Origin: Methylomonas sp. EFPC3
Lineage (GTDB): Bacteria; Pseudomonadota; Gammaproteobacteria; Methylococcales; Methylomonadaceae
Direction of reading: 5' to 3'
DNA: 64,000 nt
Assembly (NCBI RefSeq): GCF_029643245.1
Contig: NZ_CP116398.1
Coordinates: forward strand, 992,001-1,056,000
Made by a program: the position numbers and the translations under genes. The notes below the pieces were generated by a model. It did no database searches and was not told the origin of the DNA. It worked only from the letters and a program-made list of their open reading frames with translations. This document shows, in pieces, positions 55,452 to 62,239 of this stretch (positions are counted from its first letter, which is position 1; the number at the start of each line of letters is the position of its first letter).

Positions 55452-57665
55452 ATGAAAACTTTAAATTCCCACCAGTTGGCGGACCATTCGGTTTACTTGT
55501 CGATAGAGGGTATGACCTGCGCGTCCTGCGCCGGACGTGTCGAGAAAGCGCTGAACAATATTTCCGGCGTAGAGCATGCCAGGGTAAATTTAGCTACCGA
55601 AAGTGCCGTTGTCCGCAGCGACGGCTCGGTAGCTTCCTACGCACTGATAAGCGCGGTTGCGGCCACAGGTTACCGTGCTTACCTCAAGCAGGATCGGCCG
55701 GCAAACAAACCAAGGTCGCGAGACGGACTGACGGTGGTGATGGCGGCGGTATTGTCGCTGCCATTACTGGCGCCGATGCTACTGGAGCCTTTCGGTATCC
55801 ATATTGCACTACCGGCCTGGTTGCAATTGAGTTTAGCAACACCGGTCCAGTTTGGATTGGGAGCGCGTTTTTTCCGGGCAGGTTGGACAGCGCTGAAAGC
55901 CGGTGCCGGCAATATGGATTTGCTGGTGGCCCTGGGTACCAGTGCAGCGTACGGCTTGAGCGTTTACCAACTGACGGGCTCCACTGGCGGCATGGTGCCG
56001 CATCTGTATTTTGAGGCATCGGCGGTGGTGATCAGCTTGGTGTTGACCGGCAAATGGTTGGAGGCGTGGGCGAAACGGCAAACGGTTTCAGCGATTACGG
56101 CGCTGCAAGCCTTACAGCCGCAAGTCGCGCGGGTCAAACGCAACCATCGAGAGTTGGACATTGCAATTGACAGCGTCAAGGTCGGCGATCTGGTCGTGGT
56201 CCGCCCCGGGGAACGTATCGCGGTCGACGGTACCATCGCCGATGGCCGCAGCCATATCGACGAATCGATGGTTACCGGCGAAAGCATGCCTATCGCCAAA
56301 CAGCCCGGCGATAAGGTGACCGGCGGCGCACTCAATGGCGAAGGCTTGTTGCTGGTACATACCGATGCGGTCGGCGCGGAGACTTCCTTGGCAAAAATGA
56401 TTCGCTTGATCGAGGACGCACAATTGGCCAAGGCGCCGATTCAACATTTGGTGGATAAGGTCAGCGCATGGTTCGTGCCGGCGGTACTAGCCATTGCCTT
56501 GATGACCTGGCTGGGTTGGTGGTTGCAGGGTGCCGCCATGGAAACCGCGATTATCAATGCCGTGTCGGTATTGGTGATTGCCTGTCCGTGTGCGTTGGGC
56601 TTGGCAACGCCCGCTGCGCTGATGGCCGGTACCGGCATTGCCGCCCGCCACGGCATCCTGATCAAAAGCCCGGAAGTGCTGGAAGTTGCCCATCGCATTA
56701 CCACGGTCATCTTCGACAAAACCGGAACCTTGACCCAAGGGAAAGGTTACCTGGTCGAAGCCGCGCCCTTCGGTATCGACCGCAAACGCTTGTTGCAACT
56801 GGCCGCTGCGCTACAAACCGGCAGCGAGCACCCTTTGGCAAAGCCAGTGCTTGAAGCCGCACATGAGTTACAGATCGAAACTATGCCGGCAGATGCGGTC
56901 ACGGCCTTGCCTGGACGCGGGCTATCCGGGCGAGTGGATAATTTCGATTTGCGTTTGGGCAATAGCCGCTTGATGTCTGAATTGGGCATTGATCTAGGTG
57001 AGCTGGCGGAACGTGCCCAGGCCATGGAGCTTGCCGGCAATACAGTGTCCTGGCTGGCAATGGCCGCGCCGCAAAAACGCTTGCTCGGCATGATGGCCTT
57101 TGGCGACCGACTCAAATCGTCTGCTTATCCCGCCGTCAAACAATTACAGGCATTGAATATCCAAACCGTATTGTTGAGCGGTGATAATCGCGGTAGCGTC
57201 AAGGCAGTCGGTCAGGCGTTAGGCATCAGCGACATAGTTGCCGAGGTATTGCCGGCGGATAAGGTCTATCAAGTGGAATTGCTGAAACAGCAAAACCAGC
57301 ATGTGGCAATGGTTGGCGACGGCATCAACGACGCGCCGGCGCTGGCGGCCGCCGACGTTGGCATTGCCATGGCGACCGGCACCGATATCGCGATGCAGTC
57401 TGCCGGCATCACGCTGATGCACGGCGACCCGATACTGGTAGGCGCTGCGCTCGATATTGCACAGCGAACCTATCGCAAAATCCGGCAAAATTTGTTTTGG
57501 GCGTTTAGTTACAACCTCGCAGCCATTCCATTGGCGGCATTGGGTTTGCTCAATCCGCAACTGGCCGGAGCGGCGATGGCCTTCAGTTCGCTGAGCGTGA
57601 TCGGCAACGCCTTGTTGCTTAGGACTTGGAAACCTGCCGGCTTATTGCCATCCGTCAGGCATTAA
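55452..57665 (+). CDS. copA: Cu(I)-exporting P1B-type ATPase
   Basis: A 737-residue inner-membrane pump that exports Cu(I). One N-terminal HMA domain has GMTCASCAGRVEKAL (about 20-34). Eight membrane helices include the ion-site motif IACPCALGLATPAAL. The P-domain has DKTGT, the A-domain MVTGESMPI, the N-domain SEHPLAKP, and GDGINDAPALAAADVG closes the cytoplasmic part. The ATG at 55452 has AGGAG 8 bp upstream; the TTG at 55446 is less likely. It is followed by cueR on the same strand. Confidence 0.97.
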   Translation: MKTLNSHQLADHSVYLSIEGMTCASCAGRVEKALNNISGVEHARVNLATESAVVRSDGSVASYALISAVAATGYRAYLKQDRPANKPRSRDGLTVVMAAVLSLPLLAPMLLEPFGIHIALPAWLQLSLATPVQFGLGARFFRAGWTALKAGAGNMDLLVALGTSAAYGLSVYQLTGSTGGMVPHLYFEASAVVISLVLTGKWLEAWAKRQTVSAITALQALQPQVARVKRNHRELDIAIDSVKVGDLVVVRPGERIAVDGTIADGRSHIDESMVTGESMPIAKQPGDKVTGGALNGEGLLLVHTDAVGAETSLAKMIRLIEDAQLAKAPIQHLVDKVSAWFVPAVLAIALMTWLGWWLQGAAMETAIINAVSVLVIACPCALGLATPAALMAGTGIAARHGILIKSPEVLEVAHRITTVIFDKTGTLTQGKGYLVEAAPFGIDRKRLLQLAAALQTGSEHPLAKPVLEAAHELQIETMPADAVTALPGRGLSGRVDNFDLRLGNSRLMSELGIDLGELAERAQAMELAGNTVSWLAMAAPQKRLLGMMAFGDRLKSSAYPAVKQLQALNIQTVLLSGDNRGSVKAVGQALGISDIVAEVLPADKVYQVELLKQQNQHVAMVGDGINDAPALAAADVGIAMATGTDIAMQSAGITLMHGDPILVGAALDIAQRTYRKIRQNLFWAFSYNLAAIPLAALGLLNPQLAGAAMAFSSLSVIGNALLLRTWKPAGLLPSVRH

Positions 57666-57676
57666 CCGAGCCTGCG

Positions 57677-57702
57677 TGCGGGCAGCGTACTTGTTGCCCG
57701 CA
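57677..57702 (+). terminator. hairpin between copA and cueR
   Basis: TGCGGGCA pairs perfectly with TGCCCGCA around a 10-base loop. A T-rich but interrupted stretch follows (TTGTCTTTCT). It could end or attenuate the copA transcript, letting cueR be expressed at a lower level. Confidence 0.45.
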
Positions 57703-57734
57703 ACACGTTGTCTTTCTGTGTTGGAGAATGATCG

Positions 57735-58136
57735 ATGAATATCAGCCAAGCTGCGAAAATGGCCGGCGTATCCGCTAAAATGATTCGTCACTATGAAAGT
57801 ATCGGATTGATCAAAAAAAGCGTGCGCACGGTATCGGGCTACCGGACCTACAACGACACCGATTTGCAGGTGTTGCGGATGATCAAACGAGCGCGGGGCC
57901 TGGGGTTTTCGTTGGAGCAAATCCGTGAGCTGGTCTCGCTGTGGCAAGACCCGGCACGGGCCAGCGCCGACGTCAAAGCGCTGGCCCAATCCCATGTCGA
58001 CGATTTAAACCAACGCATCGACGAATTGACCGAAATGCGCGACATTCTGGCCCGGCTGGCGCAAAACTGTAGCGGGGACAATAAACCGGATTGCCCGATC
58101 ATCGAGACCTTGGTGCTCGGCCAGCAGATGCTTTAA
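57735..58136 (+). CDS. cueR: copper-responsive MerR-family regulator CueR
   Basis: A 133-residue MerR-type activator. The winged helix begins MNISQAAKMAGVSAKMIRHYE and the dimer helix is ARASADVKALAQSHVDDLNQR. The metal loop CSGDNKPDC places the cysteines at residues 112 and 120, the same positions as in E. coli CueR (C112, C120), and no Cys79-type residue of Zn/Hg sensors is present. It should bind Cu(I) and activate promoters with a 19-bp spacer, such as those at 54390 and 55387. TTGGAGAATG before the ATG gives a ribosome site. Confidence 0.95.
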   Translation: MNISQAAKMAGVSAKMIRHYESIGLIKKSVRTVSGYRTYNDTDLQVLRMIKRARGLGFSLEQIRELVSLWQDPARASADVKALAQSHVDDLNQRIDELTEMRDILARLAQNCSGDNKPDCPIIETLVLGQQML

Positions 58137-58480
58137 TGCTATTAAACCCCAAGGATATGGGCTCGGTAAAACTACCGATTGGCCGTTATAAACTCTAAAT
58201 TTGCCGTTACAGCGGAACTTCTCATTGTCTCTCAATGTGCCCGATAGTTATATTTCCTATAAGGGGTTGGGGCTTACAAACAGCACCCATCGAAGTACAT
58301 CCCAAGTAACTCTCTTATCGACGAATCGTCGCTTGGCTCTTGTGTGCACTGGGTGAAAACCGCAAGGCAGGGAATCCTTTAGCTCCAACGCGGACAGCGC
58401 GTGGGAGATGCGCAAAAGCCAGCGCCATCGGAATTGCCGGGAGCGCAACGGTCTACCAAACGGCTGTCTTGAAAAAAGCC
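58137..58480. other. gap after cueR without recognised gene
   Basis: 344 bp between cueR and the small membrane-protein gene. Short frames on both strands have no ribosome site or family signature. I find no terminator with a T run, riboswitch or insertion remnant that I can support. Confidence 0.4.
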
Positions 58481-58609
58481 TTACTTTTCCGTTTGCCCAT
58501 GTCGCCAGGCCTCGGCGGCGAATTCGGCGAGTTCTCCGGCCACTTCGGCGATAAAGCGTAGTGCCGAGTAGGCAATTGCGGCTATCATCAGCGCTAGGAT
58601 TAATTTCAT
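58481..58609 (-). CDS. 42-aa membrane peptide in the copper block
   Basis: An ATG at 58609 preceded by GGAGG at a 5-bp spacing starts a 42-residue peptide: a hydrophobic helix (ILALMIAAIAYSALRFIA, about 3-20) then an amphipathic, Glu-rich segment and a charged end (WRHGQTEK). It is unlikely to be noise because of the strong ribosome site and clean helix. It is divergent from the periplasmic protein and multicopper oxidase genes. I know of no named family; a regulatory or stabilising role for a membrane partner is only a guess. Confidence 0.55.
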   Translation of the reverse strand: MKLILALMIAAIAYSALRFIAEVAGELAEFAAEAWRHGQTEK

Positions 58610-58650
58610 CTCGTCCTCCGGCATGCCGAACCGGTCACTTGGCTCCGCAA

Positions 58651-58729
58651 CGCTAGGAGGATTGGGCGCGATTGCGAAAAGTTCCAAGGCCGATTTTCGG
58701 CGCTAGCGGCTTGGCCCACGCGCGATTGC
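58651..58729 (+). promoter_or_regulatory. direct repeats in a divergent copper-block promoter
   Basis: GCGCGATTGC occurs at 58666-58675 and again at 58720-58729 (54 bp apart, about five helical turns). CGCTAG precedes each copy (58651 and 58701), and CTTGGC accompanies both. These lie between the 42-aa peptide gene and the periplasmic protein gene, as expected for binding sites of a shared regulator. Confidence 0.4.
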
Positions 58730-58761
58730 CGGACAGAAACCCTTATCTTTCGGAGGCAGCG

Positions 58762-59124
58762 ATGCAGCTCGGCAAAATATTGAGTGCGGCCATGATGCTG
58801 GCGGCAGCTGCACCGCTGTCGGCCGAACCGGTCAAATGCGTGGTGGCAGGCAAGACGCTGTATACCGACGACGCCAAAAAATGCGCTAAAGGCGATGTCA
58901 AACCGATCAACGGCGCCTTGGTGATTACCGAACTGCCGGCCGCCAAGTCTGCCGGCAAATCCGCGCCGATTTCGGCGCCGGCTAGCTCAGATTCGTTGCT
59001 GGATTCTTTATTACAGCGGCTGGGGATTACGCAACAGGAAGTCGCAGCCGGTTGGAAAACCGTTGACGAAGCGCGCCAACGCGGCGAGTGGCAGGCGCCG
59101 GAGATGCCGGAAGATGCGCGTTAA
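58762..59124 (+). CDS. small periplasmic protein upstream of the multicopper oxidase
   Basis: A 120-residue protein from the ATG at 58762 (GGAGG at 5-8 bp). A Sec signal (LGKILSAAMMLAAAAPLSA, cleavage before EPVKC) leads to a short domain with two Cys (VKCVVAGKTLYTDDAKKCAKGDVKP) and a helical end (LLDSLLQRLGITQQEVAAGWKTV). The pattern resembles DUF4124-type periplasmic proteins but is not a firm match. It overlaps the multicopper oxidase start by 11 bp, so it is probably part of copper handling. The two cysteines could form a disulfide or bind Cu. Confidence 0.7.
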   Translation: MQLGKILSAAMMLAAAAPLSAEPVKCVVAGKTLYTDDAKKCAKGDVKPINGALVITELPAAKSAGKSAPISAPASSDSLLDSLLQRLGITQQEVAAGWKTVDEARQRGEWQAPEMPEDAR

Positions 59125-60823
59125 CCGCGGGCGAAAGTCTCGGTTAGCCGCCAGCCGCAGTATGTTTGCCGGCTGTTTGGCCAAGCCTGTGCCGAATCGT
59201 ATCCGCTGTATCGGCTTGGTCATGGCGCTGGCCGGACAGGCTTTAGCCGGGGAATACCATTTGACGATTGCCGAGAAGCGAGTCGATCTGATCGGCCAGC
59301 CGCAGACCGCGATTCTGGTGGACGACGGTTTGCCGGGGCCGACTTTGCACTGGCGCGAAGGCGAACAGGTGGTGTTGCATGTCGAAAACCGGCTGTCGGA
59401 ACCGACTTCTATCCATTGGCACGGCCTCGAGTTGCCGTATCGGATGGATGGCGTGCCGGGTATCAGTTTCGAGGGTATCGCGCCCGGTAGCCGCTTTACT
59501 TACCAATTCCCGGTCAAGCAGAGCGGCACCTATTGGTACCACGGCCATTCCGGCATGCAGGAGCAGCAGGGCTTGTTCGGGGCATTGATCATCGATCCGG
59601 CGCAGCCGCAGCCGCCAACCGATCGCGATTACGTGGTGATACTGTCGGATTGGCCGCAGGCAGACCCTTACCGCACGCTGGCTCGGCTGAAAAAACAGAG
59701 CGATTACTACAATTTTCAGAAACGCACGCTAGCCGATTTCTTTGCCGATATCGAACGGCTCGGGTTTGGGGAAACCGTCGACGACCGTTTGGCCTGGGGA
59801 GCAATGCGGATGGATCCGACCGATCTGGCCGACGTCAACGGTTCGACTTACCGTTACCTGATTAACGGCCGCACCCCGCAAATGCAACCGCATTTTTTGT
59901 TCCATCCCGGAGAAAGAGTGCGGCTGCGTTTTATTAACGCATCGGCGATGACTTATTTCGATGTGCGGATTCCGGGTTTGGCGATGCAGGTCGCCGCCGC
60001 GGATGGCCAAAACCTGCAGCCTTTGAATGTGAACGCCTTCCGGATTGCGGTTGCCGAAACCTATGACGTCGTGGTGCAACCCAACGCCGAACAAGCCTAC
60101 AGTATTTTCGCCGAGGCGATGGACCGCAGCGGTTACGCTCACGCCAGCCTGTCGCCGCGGGCGGATTGGTTGGCGCCGGTGCCGCCGTCGACGCCGCGGA
60201 CCTTGTTGACGCTGGCGGATATGGGCGGCGCCCACGCCGGACACGCAGTGCAGGGCGATAATCAGCTCGAACATGCCGAGCACGTCGAACATGCCGAACA
60301 TGCGCCGCAGGCTACCGACAGTCCTGAGGCCGACCGGGCAACAGAACATTCCGCCCATGTCGGCCACCATCACGCCGCCATGTCGCCGGAAATTCCGTCT
60401 TACCAGACGCTCGATTACCGCAATTTGCGCGCCCAAATCGCCACGCCGCTGCGCAAGCCGGATCGGGAAATCGAGTTGCGGCTGACTGGCGACATGCGGC
60501 GCTACATCTGGTCGTTTAACGATGTCAAATACGCCGATGCCGAACCGATTCGGGTTAAGTTAGGCGAAGTGGTCCGCTTTCGTTACGTCAATCAGACCAT
60601 GATGAACCATCCGATCCATATCCACGGTTTGTGGCAATACCTGGATATCGGCGCCGGCGCATACAATCCGAAAAAGCACGTTATCAACGTCAGGCCGGGC
60701 ACCACTGCGGTGGTCGACGTGCCGGCCGAGGCGGTAGGCGAATGGGCGTTTCATTGTCATTTGCTGTACCACATGGATACCGGCATGTTTCGTAAATTGA
60801 TCGTCGAGCCGAATCATGATTGA
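59114..60823 (+). CDS. periplasmic multicopper oxidase (copper resistance type)
   Basis: A three-cupredoxin copper oxidase, which oxidises Cu(I) in the periplasm. The start is uncertain: ATG 59114 (GGAG 10 bp upstream) gives 569 residues, with ATG 59162 and 59222 as alternatives. The leader (LVMALAGQALAGEYHL) looks like a Sec signal; no twin-arginine motif is visible, although CopA-type oxidases often use one. All four copper motifs are present: HWHGLELPYRMDG, YWYHGHSGMQ, HPIHIHGLWQ and HCHLLYHMDTGM. A His/Glu-rich insert (about 395-425, with repeated EHAEH and HHHAAM) may bind extra copper. It overlaps copB by 8 bp. Confidence 0.92.
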   Translation: MRVNRGRKSRLAASRSMFAGCLAKPVPNRIRCIGLVMALAGQALAGEYHLTIAEKRVDLIGQPQTAILVDDGLPGPTLHWREGEQVVLHVENRLSEPTSIHWHGLELPYRMDGVPGISFEGIAPGSRFTYQFPVKQSGTYWYHGHSGMQEQQGLFGALIIDPAQPQPPTDRDYVVILSDWPQADPYRTLARLKKQSDYYNFQKRTLADFFADIERLGFGETVDDRLAWGAMRMDPTDLADVNGSTYRYLINGRTPQMQPHFLFHPGERVRLRFINASAMTYFDVRIPGLAMQVAAADGQNLQPLNVNAFRIAVAETYDVVVQPNAEQAYSIFAEAMDRSGYAHASLSPRADWLAPVPPSTPRTLLTLADMGGAHAGHAVQGDNQLEHAEHVEHAEHAPQATDSPEADRATEHSAHVGHHHAAMSPEIPSYQTLDYRNLRAQIATPLRKPDREIELRLTGDMRRYIWSFNDVKYADAEPIRVKLGEVVRFRYVNQTMMNHPIHIHGLWQYLDIGAGAYNPKKHVINVRPGTTAVVDVPAEAVGEWAFHCHLLYHMDTGMFRKLIVEPNHD

Positions 60824-61496
60824 GCGGCGCAGAGCGATAGCCACAATCATCGGCCTGCTGTGGCTGAACTGCCGCGCCGATGATGGCCACATGCTGTTCA
60901 ACCGCTTCCTGGCCGAACGCCTGGAATACGAAAGTAACGGCGGACTGCATCTGGCGAAATGGGATATACAGAATTGGTTCGGCAACGACGACCACAAGTT
61001 TTGGCTGAAAACGGAAGGCGACTATTCGGCCGACCAGGACATTTTCGGCCGGGCCGATTTACAGGTGCTGTACAGCCGCAACGTCGATAGTTTCTGGGAT
61101 CTGCAAATCGGCGCCCGCCGCGCGTTCGAGCCGGAGCGCACTTTCGATGCGGTGATCGGGTTTCAGGGCTTGGCGCCGTATTTTTTTGAAGTGGACAGCG
61201 CGCTGTTCGTCACCGAGAAGGGCAATCTGCTGGGGCGATTGACTGTCAGTTATGAGCTGTTGCTGAGCCAGCGCCTGATCCTGCAGCCGCGCATCGGTTT
61301 GAATGTGGCGGCGGAAGATTTGCAATCGCGCGGTGTCAAAGCCGGGGTGACCGAATTCGAGGCCGGTTTGCGGCTGCGCTACGAAATCGAACGCGAGTTT
61401 GCGCCTTATTGGGGCGTCGATTACGTCGAAGAGCAATCGCTGCGCGAACATCAACATAGCGTCAGAGCCGTGGCCGGTGTCCGGTTTTGGTTTTAG
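60816..61496 (+). CDS. copB: CopB-type outer-membrane copper resistance protein
   Basis: A 226-residue beta-barrel protein. A short signal (IATIIGLLWLNC, before RADDGH) leads to the family core: LAERLEYESNGGLHLAKWDIQNWFG, DDHKFWLKTEGDY, QVLYSRNVDSFWDLQIGAR. It ends in Phe, as outer-membrane barrels do. The Met/His-rich N-terminal region of many CopB proteins is missing. Translation is coupled to the oxidase gene, which fits a CopA-CopB pair for copper export or sequestration. Confidence 0.9.
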   Translation: MIERRRAIATIIGLLWLNCRADDGHMLFNRFLAERLEYESNGGLHLAKWDIQNWFGNDDHKFWLKTEGDYSADQDIFGRADLQVLYSRNVDSFWDLQIGARRAFEPERTFDAVIGFQGLAPYFFEVDSALFVTEKGNLLGRLTVSYELLLSQRLILQPRIGLNVAAEDLQSRGVKAGVTEFEAGLRLRYEIEREFAPYWGVDYVEEQSLREHQHSVRAVAGVRFWF

Positions 61497-61584
61497 ATAG
61501 TGCGGTGCGACGGGCTGAACCCAAGCCCACGGCGCAGAGGCGGTCCCCGGACATCAGCAACATCATGCCGCGCCGGCGCAATGA

Positions 61585-62136
61585 TCAGGCCTCGGCGTCG
61601 ATAATCTCCAGGCATACCAGCATGGTATGACGCACCACGAAAAAGGTCATCGCCATCGGATACAGCGCGTAATGCCGGGTAATCAGTAAGCTGGCGGCAA
61701 CCAGGCCGAGAATCATGCTGAAGTCGAATCGGCTGATTTTTTCCAGGTAACGCAAGTGTTGTACCGAGTCCGGATCGAAGTAAGGCGCTTTATTGATCAA
61801 GGCTAGGGTCAAGGTCGCGGTCAATAACGCGTAATAGATCGGAAACAAGAAAAACATCGGCGCTTCGGCGCCGAACTGAGGTTGCCAGTAGGAATACCAG
61901 ACGAACAAACCGGCAGTGGCAAAGCCATCGTGCCATAGCGAGGTAGGGAGTTTTTTCAGATAGCCGCCGGCGACGCTGGCGGCCATCACCGTGACGCCGA
62001 CGGCGGTCGCCAGCGGCGACACCAGGTAATCCAGGAGCGCGGTTTGGTTTTGCACTAAAACCGCGAGGGCAATGCTACAGGCAATGAATCCGATCATAAT
62101 CAGGCCGCTAAAAAAATTTAACTGGGAATTTAGCAT
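61585..62136 (-). CDS. polytopic membrane protein of unknown function
   Basis: A 183-residue protein from the ATG at 62136 (a GTG at 62181 would add 15 residues and lies nearer to the upstream receptor). It has about five hydrophobic segments (LIMIGFIACSIALAVLV, LATAVGVTVMAASVAGGYL, MFFLFPIYYALLTATLTLAL, FSMILGLVAASLLI, YPMAMTFFVVRHTMLVCL). I do not recognise a family. It follows the siderophore-type receptor gene on the same strand and may be cotranscribed. Confidence 0.7.
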   Translation of the reverse strand: MLNSQLNFFSGLIMIGFIACSIALAVLVQNQTALLDYLVSPLATAVGVTVMAASVAGGYLKKLPTSLWHDGFATAGLFVWYSYWQPQFGAEAPMFFLFPIYYALLTATLTLALINKAPYFDPDSVQHLRYLEKISRFDFSMILGLVAASLLITRHYALYPMAMTFFVVRHTMLVCLEIIDAEA

Positions 62137-62239
62137 TGCTGGCGCTGAAAAAGAAGCATTGCCGGCGCTGTTCGCCGCCACCCGTTACCGCTAAGCCGAC
62201 GATGGTGTTGTGCGTAGCGGCGGCTGGGACGGCTAGGGT

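Noticed and set aside
58340-58460. Region after cueR looked a little like a cobalamin riboswitch (GTGAAAACC, AAGCCAG).
   Set aside because: The order and the conserved B12-box are missing and there is no suitable downstream gene.
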